Assembly: GCA_947311845.1 (NCBI GenBank)
Contig: CAMZMU010000049.1
Span: 11,286,879-11,350,878 of the forward strand
DNA: 64,000 bases
Origin: Poa pratensis
Taxonomy: Eukaryota > Streptophyta > Magnoliopsida > Poales > Poaceae
Reading direction: 5' to 3'
The notes under the pieces: model-generated
The model's database searches: none
What the model was told of the DNA's origin: nothing
Seen by the model: only the letters and a program-made list of their open reading frames with translations
Shown here: positions 32,523-43,392 of the stretch, one piece after another
Layout: every line of letters starts with the position of its first letter
How positions within the stretch are numbered: the stretch's first letter is position 1
Position numbers and translations under genes: made by a program

Positions 32523-33423
32523 TTTTTTTTATCCGGAGTACTTATATAAAACAGGAAGTAAAGTTAAATAGATTTGGACAACAAGCACACGATTGCTTCT
32601 TTCTGGAGGAAGGCATATGATATGAATGTCCATTGGAAACACATGTCTTCTTGGTGAGGCTGAAAAAACACCATCTTGCTCGTCGTTAAACTGCTGGTTC
32701 AGATGAAGCATTTTCGTCTCCATCTCTCGACTTCTAACGCTGATTCAGAAAGTCTTATCTTCAGAATTCTCTACTTCACAACTCTCCACTTCAATATCAT
32801 AATAGTAGGTTGATAGAATCTCAGTTCGCTCAATCGGCATTACAAAAATGGCTTCTTTACGGGTTGGAAGGCCCTCTAGTTTTTTTTTAACATATCGTCA
32901 CCCTAGTGACCCTCCCGAATACAGCATATTGGCCATCAAGGTGGGGAGCATCACCAAGAAGGATAGAGAAGGAAGATGAGGCACTGTCTGGGTCGGAGTG
33001 CCTTCCCATCGAGAGAATTCCCCTGACATGCTTGACAATACTAAATTCAGCACCAATTGATTTCTCTGCCTGTTGTTCCTGCTCTTCATTCATAGGGGCT
33101 CTTCTATCTCCCACAACAGCAACAACTTGTGCAACGAAACACTTGTCAACCCGAAAGAAGTGATGTGTGTTATAGCATCCAAGCCGCACAAGTTTGAAGA
33201 TGTGGTCAGCTGTCTTAGGTGCAACATGAGGAAAGAAGCCAAACTCGGTGTCCCCATGATTTGTCTAGAAGACGACGCGGGCGGATCCGAGGTTGGGATC
33301 CGAGGCGTAATATGTTGAAGCGCGGCGGGGGCTGCGGCTGCAACGAGGCAGAGGAGGGCGGCGGCGACGTGGCGGAGCAAACCCGCCATGTTTTATAACT
33401 CCTCTTTTCTGTTTCTGCTTCTT
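32523..33423 (-). pseudogene. Processed pseudogene of a CYP23-like cyclophilin, copy 2
   Basis: Intronless, minus strand, from ATG 33389 to about 32700 with a 3' UTR to 32523. It has the same leader (MAGLLRHVAAALLCLVAAA), cyclophilin core (HVAPKTADHIFKLVRLGCYN, SSSFSILLGDAPHLD) and frameshift after the leader as copy 1. A 13-bp direct repeat CTGCCAATGTACA (32510-32522 and 33424-33436) flanks it, and a T-run beginning at 32523 represents the poly(A) tail. The shared frameshift shows it was already dead when the segment was duplicated. This copy lacks the Mutator-like insertion. Confidence 0.85.
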
Positions 33424-33436
33424 CTGCCAATGTACA

Positions 33437-34527
33437 ATTTATTTGACAGTGTAACAGACAACATTGTTTTTGGATCAGAGAGAGTAGATTATTTTGCGAT
33501 CCTCATAATTTGTAGGAGTACTACTTTCATGACAGTTGTATATATTCATTTAGTTTTCCTCTTCGGTTTACTCTTCCTTTTAGCATAATCGAGCGACTCT
33601 CCGCTACAATAGATGATAAATTATCTCATAATCCAACAACTCTCCGCTACAACTGTGTGGATCCGAACCTGCATCGAGCTAGGTTCACGGCATGCCATCA
33701 CTCGTGAAGTCGGAGACATGACGATTTTCCATTGAACCTGTTTGTAGGATCATTCTTGTACTCTTCATGTAAACTAAACTCGCGCAATAATGGACTAATC
33801 TATTTTGTTGAAGCATTTATAAGGTATTTTTTATTTTATAGCTTAAAAAACCAAACATTAATTGAACCAGTGAACCAGCGGTCTGACCGGTAAAAACCTA
33901 AATCGACGGCCTCACCGGTTCGATCACCGGTCCGATTTTTTAAAGGCCGAACCCCTAAGTTGACAACATGAACTGGTTGACCGGCGATTTCGCTCAGAAC
34001 AAGAGGCTGAATCACCCAACACAAGGCCACCTTTCTTGGCGTCCCTGATGTTGTTGGAATAATCTCGCATATAATATCGTTTAGTTTTGAAGTTGTGTTT
34101 AATTAGTAGAGTACTAGTGTCATAAGTAGCATGCATGTTGTAAATAGTTGGCTATGGCTACTAGTCCAGCCAGTCCACGTTTTGGTAGTCCATGCGATTA
34201 GGATAGGTAGGAGTAATAGTTTTGTTGGTCCAGGTCCTACGTGTATATATATACACACACACAAGGTTACGTTGATTTGTATCGAGTTGAAACAAGAAAA
34301 GCAATAAAAAGAGAGACTTAGAGGGTGTGACACGCACCCCTGGTCACAAGTTTTCGCGTTCATGTCGTCTAGCTTTATGTGATCAATCTGTGGACGAATC
34401 CCAACATGGTTTGCTTCTCCCGGCCATCAGCCACTCCGGCCCCGGCGTCCACCTTTCTTCGCGTCGGCGACCACTCCGTTGTCGACGACCACCTCCCTTC
34501 CTTCCCTTCTCCTACGCTCGTTCACCC
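33437..34527. other. Upstream region of F-box gene 5
   Basis: A copy of 27003-28099, including the CCGGT-rich repeat-like part and the TATATATATA tract at about 34245 followed by CACACACACAAGG. It is the probable promoter of gene 5. No other gene is seen. Confidence 0.45.
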
Positions 34528-35018
34528 ATGGCGTCGTCCTCTGCCTCTCCGCCTAGTTTCTCACGACGCTGGGAGCGGCTGCCCCCGGACCACTTCTCTC
34601 GCATGGCGCGGTCCGGGAGTGTGGAGGAAGTCCAGCAGACAGCGAAGTGGATGCAGCCTAAGCCCTCCCGCAGATCCATGTGGCACCGCCGCAAATCAAT
34701 TGCGGAGGAGCCGTCAGAAAGGGACTGGTCGCTGCTGCCCCTCGACGTGCTCTCTTTGGTCTTCGTCAGGCTCAGCGCTGTCGACATCCTCATGGGTGCC
34801 TGCCTGGTGTGCCGCTCGTGGGTCGACGCGGCCAAGGTACCAGACGTGTGGCGTGTCGTGGAGATAAACGATGACGAGATCGTTTTCACGGCCAACAGGT
34901 ATTCGTACATGTTGCGCGCGATGGACAAGGTAGCGGTCGACCGTTCCAATGGGCAGCTTCGGGTGTTCGTCGGGTGGAGTTTTGTCATGGACGAGTTGCT
35001 CAAGTACATCGTGGAAAT
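34528..35018 (+). pseudogene. F-box gene 5, exon 1
   Basis: Open frame from ATG 34528 with the N-terminal arm and complete F-box. Differences from gene 1 are scattered substitutions (for example SRRSMWHRRKS, LMGACLVCRSWVDAA). The exon is followed by T-GTATTT in place of G-GTATTT. Confidence 0.8.
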
Positions 35019-35084
35019 GTATTTTCTTTCATCGATCATTTGCTCTGTGTTGTCAGTGCTACCTCGATCTATCATGTACAGTAA

Positions 35085-36143
35085 GAGTGAATAGCATAAA
35101 GCTACCACTATAGTGTTCAAATTTCAAAAAACTACACTTTACGATCAGATCACAAAAAACTGCCGGTCTACGCGAGATTTTTTACAATGTGCGCTAAAAG
35201 CCAGTTGTTAGTGAATTGATGCGAAATCTGACAGGGGGACCCACCAGTCAAAGCTGAGGTGGCAGAACGAGTGAACTTTTAGCCGAGGTGGCAACTATGT
35301 GTGGACATGGCCCCACCAGTCACACAGATAAAACAATTAAATATCTCAAACCAAATTAAAAAAAAGAAAAGTCAAATTGGCTGGCTCGGGACCACGGACG
35401 CACCGGAGGCCGCCGCATCGAAGGCCGGAGAGCCGTCCAGGCCGGCGCCGGGACGCACCGGAGGCTGCCGCGTCGGAGAGCAGACGCCCTCGCCCGGATA
35501 CGAAGCATCCATCGCGCCGGCGGCCAGGAGCAGGGGTGTGGGCGGCGAGCTCAAGGAGCAGGGGCAAGCTCGAGGAACTCGAGGAGGGGGCGGCCCGCGA
35601 GCTCGAGAGGCGGCGGTCCGCGGCGGCAAGCTCGACGGAGCTGCGGAGGAGGCGGCGGCCCGCGATCGAGGAGGAGGCGCCCGCGGCGGCGAGCTCGAGG
35701 AGCTGCGGAGGTGCCCCGATGGCGGCGGCAGCGGAGAGCTCCAGGAGGGCCCGCGGCGGCGAGCTCGACGGAGCTGCGGAGGAGGCGGCGGCCCGCGAGA
35801 TAAGGGAGGAGGCGACCCGCGGCGGCGAGCTCGAGGAGCCCCGGCGGCGGCGGAGAGCTCCAGGAGGCGGCGGCGGACAGGAGGAGGTGGCCCCGAGACG
35901 AAGCCTTTTGAGTTTTTTTTTGAGGTATTTCCGATTTTTTACTGGATGACAGGTGGGTTCATGCTGCCACCTCAGCAAACAGACCACAACTGCTGCCACC
36001 TCAGCACTGACTGGTGGGTCAACTGGTTTTTAGTGCACATTGCAAAAAATCTGGCGTAGACTGGTAGTTTTTTGTGATCTGAACGTAAAGTGGTAGTTTT
36101 TCGAATTTTGAACACTGAAGTGGTAGTTTTATGCTATTCACTC
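35085..36143. mobile_element. Mutator-like element 2 in intron of F-box gene 5
   Basis: The 1059-bp element starts GAGTGAATAGCATAAA and ends with the inverse, has inverted repeats of about 120 bp and a 9-bp target duplication GTACAGTAA (35076-35084, 36144-36152). It has no transposase. The interior (35380-35910) is very G/C-rich and repetitive, open in several frames; it may be a captured exon fragment or simple low-complexity DNA. The termini share GAGTGAA with element 1 at 24985 but the rest of the inverted repeats is different. Confidence 0.9.
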
Positions 36144-36169
36144 GTACAGTAACAATGTTTTTTTTTCAG

Positions 36170-36240
36170 GTCGCCCTCTCTGACTACCCTTCTTGTATCC
36201 GGTTTCTGCACCTTCTTCAGCGGACGAGTTGCCGAGTCAC
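36170..36240 (+). pseudogene. F-box gene 5, exon 2, first piece
   Basis: After a T-rich CAG acceptor (36167-36169) the sequence reads SPSLTTLLVSGFCTFFSGRVAES before the retroposon begins. GAGTCAC at 36234-36240 is repeated at 44930-44936. Confidence 0.8.
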
Positions 36241-37499
36241 TTCTCCCTAACCTCCCGGGTCGCCTCACGGGCGACTCCGGAGGTCTCCCCGCCACCAGCC
36301 CTAGGGCTTCTTGATCCGCTGCCCTGTCCAACCCTGCCGCCGTCGGCGGTGGGGTGCCTCCACTATTTTTTTCCTCTTTTTGAGCTGCCCTAGTCATCTT
36401 CTTCGAGCCCATCTCGATCTGGCTGACTGCGATCTAGCCGCCCGCAATCTGGCTGACCACGATCTGGCGCATATGGTCGCCTCCGGGAAGGCTGCCGATA
36501 TGTGCCCCTATGTTTGGGCCGGCGTTGGCCGTCCGCGAGGGCACAAGCGAACAGAATCGTGGGAATCTTGCCGGACGGCCGGAAGGAGCGTATGCGTATC
36601 AGCTGGAGCTTGTACACGTATTGTATGCACCAGCAGCATGCAAGCTTGGCTGAAGATGGGCATGATTCGATGCGTCTGGACGGATCTGCGTCATGCACGC
36701 ATCTGCGCCAGGAGAAGCCTCGTTTTGCCTCTTCGATCTGGCTGTTCTAGATCTTCTGTTCAGAGACCTTCATGGATTGGCGTTAAGCCCCTGGTTATCT
36801 GGATAGAATGGAATCCGGATCTGTGGTCATGTGTGCCCATATCAGCCTGTGTGGTTTTACGAGGGTGCGACATGGATCTCCGCTGGCTGTTGGAAACGCG
36901 GAACATATCGACATCTCGATTTCCATGGCGTACACAGTGGTGGAGAAGGTCATGGTGGCTGAGATTTGAGACCGCATGAAGGGTTTTTCGACACGAGGAA
37001 GACTTTGCTTCATAGGTGCCGGTGTTCGGATCCAATTTGGACATGACACTTGTGCGCCTGGTGTTTGATGACTCGCAGGAGCAGTCTTGGCAAGTGGGGA
37101 TGGCAACACCAGAGGAATTCAAATTTGGTGACGCTCCTTGAGTGTCGTGTCTTGACTTTCAGGGTGAAAACCTAAGGTCTGACCTTCATTGGTTGTGCCT
37201 AGCAATGGCCTTGCTGAAGACATTGTTTTGAGAGCTCAGACTTTGTCCAGGGTGAAAACCTAAGATCTTAAATCGGGCGACGATGGTGCTTATGCATTGT
37301 TTCCCTTCTTGGAGGCGTCGCTTTTGGATAACCTTTTTGTATTCCGGGTGTTATCTTTGGTGGTGGTTTGTGGGGCTGCTGCTGCGAGGATTTGATTAAC
37401 GTGGCAGGGCCTTTTCTTTTCTTTTTCGCTTTAGGCTGTGTGCATCATGGATGTCTTTTATGACATTTGGTTGGTGCAGAGGCTATGTGTAATGGTATC

Positions 37500-38936
37500 T
37501 GATGCATGTAAAATGCATACATGAACTTTGCACTTTAATTGCTTATATTCCAATCATATTTGCATCATATAAGGGTTATATCAATGTTTTATAATGATTT
37601 TTGGGAATATTCATTTATTTTCTATTTTTATGGAATTAACCCTGCACAGGCAGAAAACCCCGTTTTCTTATTTTTATGTTTCAGGGACCCAAACGTCGTC
37701 ATAAAATTCTGGAAAAATACAGAGGTCATTATTTTGGAAGGAAGAAGACGTAGGAGCGAAGGAATCAAGCAAACGGAGCCCGCAAGGCAAAAAGGGGGTG
37801 GCCCACGCGGCCAGGTATAGTGCCCGCGTGGGACTACCCCGTTTGGCCCTCGTGGCTCCGCAGCCGTCGATCCTTTCTCCACCGCTTCGTCTTGACCTAA
37901 AAACGCCTATAAAAAAGGTCCCATGACGTTTCGCGAAAGGAGGCGGCGGAGAAACACAAAACCACGAAACAGAGAGACAGAAGGCTGCCGCCGGAGAAGA
38001 TCGGAGGGGGGAAACGCCGCCGGAATCGCCTCCGGAGGGCTCCACCCCCCTCCGGCGTGTTCATCATCAACATCTACAGCAAGAACTTCTCACCATCATC
38101 ACCATGATGAAGGGGGAGTAGTCCACCCCCTGGACTAGGGTTTGTGGTGGTAACTTTTGTATCTCTCCTCTCTCTTGAGCTTCACTAATTAGTACCGTAT
38201 GAGCTGCAACATGATTACGGTCATCTATGTAATACCTTTGTGGTGAATATTGTGGTGTGAGATGATTTGTTATGCATTTACCGTTGTGTTGGAGCTTTTT
38301 GATTGTCATCTTTGAAGTATGATGTATGTGGGTACGGGATGGCCGATGTGACACGGCATAGGTATTGAGTGACACAGTACCGCCCAACATCCTTTATCTG
38401 GGGGTAAAAAGAAAGAGTATGATGTGGGAGTGAGAGAAACCACGCTAGCCTTACGAGGGGTGACCTAGCAACACAAATGAGTATTTCTTTCAACTATGTG
38501 TTTTAGGACATATAGCCGTCATAAAAAGCTACCATTAAAACATGACAATTGTGTGTACTTTATCTATAACATGATGATCACCGTAGATGAGAGAGAGAGG
38601 ATTAAGTGAACCCATGAACCATGTCCATTGTTCCTATAAGAAACACACACTTGAGCTTGTCCTCTTGCTACATAGAGGATTGGGCTTTCTCTCTTTGAGA
38701 GCTTTCACTTGCTACTACCTTTGTCTTGTCCTCTTGCAAAGAAGAGGATTGGGACACTTTTACATCCATCAAACCAACCATCTTGTTCTCTAAACTTGTT
38801 TAGTGCATAATCAACTAAAACTTGTGACACTTTAGTTGTAGGGAATAGATAACTTTTCCTTCTTGCTCCTGCGGATCGATACCTTACTTCCACATTGAGA
38901 GGTGCTACAGTGATCCCTTGCTCTTGGGGGTTATCA
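37500..38936 (+). repeat. 5' LTR of Gypsy-like element
   Basis: TG...CA ends; contains a TATA-like TATAAAAAAGG near 37909. It is 1437 bp long. Confidence 0.9.
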
Positions 38937-38946
38937 AGTACTTTTC

Positions 38947-38964
38947 TGGCGCCGTTGCCGGGGA
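38947..38964 (+). other. Primer-binding site of Gypsy-like element
   Basis: TGGCGCCGTTGCCGGGGA, ten bases inside the 5' LTR. This is a tRNA 3'-end complement typical of several grass Gypsy families. Confidence 0.75.
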
Positions 38965-39075
38965 GCGTAGCGCTTAAGTTTCTATTCTTGTGTGCACTAG
39001 ACTAAGCTTGGGGAGGTTTCTTTATCTTGCAATCATCTAAGCTTGGGGAGGTTCTTTGACTTGTTTGATGATACT

Positions 39076-39690
39076 ATGTCTCCCATTTATGATGATGAAT
39101 ATGATATTTTCAGTCCACCCACTATTGAGTATAAAGTTTATTGTGATTATGATATGCCTCCTATATATGATGATTACAATGATTATTATGAATGTTTTAC
39201 TCCCACTATTCCTAATGAAACTGTTTATGCTTATGTGGAGAGTAATGATACTTTTATGCATATGGATCATGATAAGAATGTTTCATGTGATAGCTATATT
39301 GTTGAGTTTATCAATGATGCTACTGAAAGTTTTTATGAGAGAGGGAGACATGATTTCATATATCTCAAAAATATTAAGTCTTCTCTCTTTTTGTTGAAAA
39401 TTTTGAAGTTGCACTTGCTTTGCCTTCCTATGCTAGTCACTTTGTGCTTTATTGATTTATTTTCTTACAAGATCCCAATGCATAGGAAGTGGGTTAGACT
39501 TAAATGTGTTTCATATTTTCTCTTGATGCTCTCTTTATTTCAATCTTATTCCTATGTGAGCATCATTAAAACTATCAAGCCTAGCTATATGGCTATAAAG
39601 AAAGCGCTTTGCGGGAGGCAACCCGGTTATTTTTTGTGTGATTTTCTTTGTGTCCTCTTGCTGTACCAAGAGACTTTGTTTATAGTTTAG
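39076..39690 (+). CDS. Open frame of unknown function inside the Gypsy-like element
   Basis: The frame of about 204 residues begins MSPIYDDEYD and is rich in Asp, Tyr and Phe at its start, then has hydrophobic stretches around LLCLPMLVTLCFIDLF and YFLLMLSLFQSYSYV, and includes AIKKALCGRQPGYF near the end. Repetitive phrases (PPIYDDYNDYYECFTP) suggest a low-complexity acidic protein. It does not match gag or pol. Similar acidic frames occur in non-autonomous Triticeae LTR elements as I recall, but I cannot name it. Expression is uncertain. Confidence 0.4.
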   Translation: MSPIYDDEYDIFSPPTIEYKVYCDYDMPPIYDDYNDYYECFTPTIPNETVYAYVESNDTFMHMDHDKNVSCDSYIVEFINDATESFYERGRHDFIYLKNIKSSLFLLKILKLHLLCLPMLVTLCFIDLFSYKIPMHRKWVRLKCVSYFLLMLSLFQSYSYVSIIKTIKPSYMAIKKALCGRQPGYFLCDFLCVLLLYQETLFIV

Positions 39691-39699
39691 GTTCTGGAA

Positions 39700-41398
39700 T
39701 TTTCAATAAAGTGCCAAGTTTTACCCTTTTTGGTTTGAAAAAGTTGCTTATAGCGTTCGGAGATTTTATTCCTGCACGAATCAGTGCACGGTATGATTTT
39801 TAATTCTTATTCTGTAACTCCGAATGAGCTCATATTTGAACTGTAGTTGCAACTTTTCATCCTCTGTATGCATGAATTTTTTCGGAATTTTTCGAGAAAG
39901 TTTGGTAGGGTAGAAAAATACGTTTTGCTGCTGCTGTTTTTCTGGACAGATTCTGTCCCATTTTGTTTGATGCATGCTTTGAGCTTTTAAGTTGAATCTT
40001 TTTGATCCAATTGAGTTTATGAGTAGGCATACAACATTATACACTTTCTGGACATTCATATGAATTTTTGTTCAAGGATTATATGCAGCAAGAAACCTAT
40101 TTGTTTATCACTATTAATGCACCCCACAGAAAAGAGATGGGAGAAACGGTGTTTTGAAGTTTTTTCACAGGGATTGGAGGAGATGCACCAAGAGCTATCC
40201 AAGGATGGTGAAGACCATAAGCTTGGGGATGTGAAGACAACCCCGCTGGACCTACACACTCTCGGTTTGCACACGTCCAACTTCTGTTTTTCGATCGAAA
40301 CACTTTATCGCATAAACTTGGAGCGTCGTTTTTTGTTTTTGTTTGAGTCTTGAGAGACCACCACACTATCATTTATATATGAGAGAGCTACTGGAAATAT
40401 GGGTTGAAATATGTTGGATGCTTTTATAAGATTGGGAAAAGGGATGTTTGAGTTGATTTTTAATGATACATATAGTTGCATGATTCATGAGCTTGTTTAT
40501 GAGTAATAGTTTGCAAATTCTTTTTGTAGAGCTATCACTTATTCATGTTTTGGTGCTGATTGTTATTTTACTTGGTTTAACATGGATTAGTTAGTTCTAT
40601 GGACACTCATGCATGCATCTAGATGGTCAACTTTCTCCCTTTTGCTAGCCCAAAAACTCCAACAAGCAAAAACTTGTTTCCAACACCTTCAACCAAAGTT
40701 ATTCCAGTGAGTCCACCATATCTACCTATTGGCTTTATGCTATTCCGAGTATGTTTAACATGTTGTTTGTGTTATCTTACCTCTGAATGAAAATGTTTAT
40801 GTTATTGATTGCAATGGAAAAAAGTTGGTTATATAGCTCTCACGAACTTGATGCACAATGTTCTTTTATTTGCATAATAAAACTTGACCCATTGTGATTA
40901 AGATTATGATGTTTGTGGCTTGATGAATGTTTTGGGTTGGAAGTTAGCCCATATGTGCTGTCACATGGCAAGCTTTCAACACGCTCTTCATCTCATTTAG
41001 TTGATATCATGTGCTTTTGTCTATGGATGCTTATCATGTTGAAATAAATGTGGAAATAGAGTGAGTTTAAATGAGTTTGTGTAAATGGTTAGAGAGACGC
41101 CTGGGCCGCTAATCTAAGCCATGCATCATTCATGGTGGAAATTTACTTACATACTATGGTGAACCTTCTGTGATACACCTTGCAATAAAAAACTATTCCA
41201 AATGGTAAATAAAAAGGGTGTTGAGATTGTTCATTTTGTTTGTTTGTCTTGTCATTTTGATATGGGCTTGTTCCATATCTTGGGACAAGAGGTACCCAGT
41301 TGACGCTCTTGATGATACTATTATGCTTACAATGATATTTAATTGAACTTGCTTTGTTTCCCAAGTTGAGTAACACATGGTGTAAGTACTTGTAGTCA
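39700..41398. other. Non-coding interior of the Gypsy-like element
   Basis: A/T-rich sequence without long conserved frames. No further insertion was recognised before the CACTA element. Confidence 0.5.
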
Positions 41399-41401
41399 AG
41401 G

Positions 41402-42854
41402 CACTACTAGGAAACTGCCTTTCTGTGGATCACATTTCTGTGGCGCACCTGGCTACATGCGCCACAGAAAGTCACATTCTGTGGCGCACCAGGCCACATG
41501 CGCCACAGAAATGTCACTTTCTGTGGCGCACCTTGCCATGTGCGCCACAGAATGTGACTTTCTGTGGCGCATGTAGCCTGGTGCGCCATAGAAATGTGAC
41601 ATTTCTGTGGCGCAGATGGCAAGGTGCGCCACAGAAAGTGACATTTCTATGGCGCATGGGGAGTGTGCGCCACAGAAAGTGACATTTCTGTGGCGCATGG
41701 AGGTTGGTGCCCCACAGAATTTTTTTTCCCTCTCACGCATGCCTACCCCCCCCCCCCGTGGATCGCCTTTTCAGTTCTGTAAACAAGAAAAGAAAATGAT
41801 AAAAATTTCGAAAAATAAAATCCTTTGACATGTAGTTTCGTTTTAGTGTCTAGTTGGTATAGAAATTTTGAAATATGAATTTTGACCTTTTTTGCAAAAA
41901 ACGAAAAAAAAAACTTTGCAAGGGCATAACTTTTGCATACGATGTCGAAAAAAATGCGTTTAATATATCAAAAAAATCGTGAGAAAAAAATGAACTCGAT
42001 TTCACCGGGGTTTACCCGGTGAACTTTTCTCAGAATCGGGAAATTCCAAAAGAGTAAAATGTTATTTCAAAAATAAGTTTTTTTTCTACAAAATCAAAAA
42101 AAAATAAAAAAAATTCAAAAAATTCAAATTTTTTGGATTTTTTGAAGTTTACTGGATTTTTTGATTTTTTTTGAATTTTTTTGAATTTTTGAAATTTTTG
42201 AATTTTTTGAATTTTTCTGGATTTTCTGATCTTCTTTCTGAAGTTTTTAAATTTATTTGGATTTTTTAAACACATATATACACATACCATACATAAACTA
42301 CACACACATATATACACATACACAAGGGTTAAGAGGGTTGATATGATACTATTATCAATAAGAACTTGAGTAGCATGAGGGTAGTTGAATTGAATGGAAC
42401 TTAGAAGTTAAGCGTGCTTGGGTTGGAGCAATCTGAGGATGGGTGACCTACTGGGAAGTCATCATTTGAGATATGCTTCGAGTGTTAAAAATGTTCAAAA
42501 AATTCAAATATTTAGGATTTTCCAAATTATTTCATTTTCTGATTTTTTTGATTTTTTTTGGATTTTTTGGATTTTTTTTGGATTTTTTGAAAATCCAGAT
42601 CTAGATCTGGCCGCCCTTTTTTTAAAATTCAAAAAAAAATTCTGTGGCGCACCGGGGTAGGGGTGCGCCACAGAAAACAACAATTCTGTGGCGCATCTGT
42701 TTTCTGGGGTGCGCCACAGAAATTTTTTCTGTGGCGCACGGACGGCGTGCGCCACAGAATAAATATTTTTGTGGCGTGATGTCTGTGGCGCATGCCCCAT
42801 GCGCCACAGAATCACCAAAATGGTGCGCCACTAAAAGGCTTATCCCTACTAGTG
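41402..42854. mobile_element. Non-autonomous CACTA element nested in the Gypsy-like element
   Basis: The 1453-bp element begins CACTACTAGGAAA and ends CCTACTAGTG, with a 3-bp target duplication AGG (41399-41401, 42855-42857). Both ends carry many copies, in both orientations, of a word close to TTTCTGTGGCGCACC (41415-41715 and 42640-42830), the subterminal repeats where CACTA transposases bind. The middle is A/T-rich low-complexity DNA (runs of GAATTTTT and its complement, 42060-42260 and 42490-42600) with no coding capacity. Confidence 0.92.
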
Positions 42855-43392
42855 AGGGGCATGAGACATTCAACCCATTCTTTATCAAACACACTACTCA
42901 TATTTGCTTTCACTTTAACCTTAATCATTCAAGATGCTATGATAGGGGCAATGAGAGCTTGACACCAATGAATACCTTATTGCAATCATTAACTTAACTA
43001 GAAGAGTTTGGAGGTTGGATGAAACTTATGCATGCTTTACCTCTACTCACATATACATCTTTCCAAAGTGTACACCTATCATATTCAGATTTTCATCTAC
43101 ACTCTATGACCATTGTAGGATGTTCTACTTATCATTATGCATACATGTGTTCCATATTACTTGCTACCATGTTACACTTTGTGAACTATCAATGAACATC
43201 CTTGTCTTGAATACTTGATATCACTTCATAAACTATTTGCATATTGCTACTCCTTTGAAGAATGAATTATTTGACTATATGTAGCAATTGTAATCATCTT
43301 TGATATTCATTGTTAAGTATTAAATTGCAAAGTCCATGTTAGTTTTATCATCTTCATACTCGAGGACGAGCATGGATTAAGCTTGGGGATGT

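Noticed and set aside
35346..35999. Ser/Ala/Arg-rich protein on either strand
   Set aside because: Several overlapping frames are open only because the cargo is G/C-rich and repetitive; no domain is visible.
39037..39270. Ile-rich minus-strand frame in the Gypsy-like element
   Set aside because: Reverse reading of the Asp/Tyr-rich + strand frame.
41415..41715. CRISPR-like array of a 15-base repeat
   Set aside because: The words alternate in orientation, spacing is irregular and the region lies inside the ends of a CACTA element in a plant genome; they are subterminal transposon repeats.
42030..42323. Lys/Phe-rich small protein
   Set aside because: Low-complexity A/T DNA in the middle of the CACTA element; no conserved composition beyond the base repeat.
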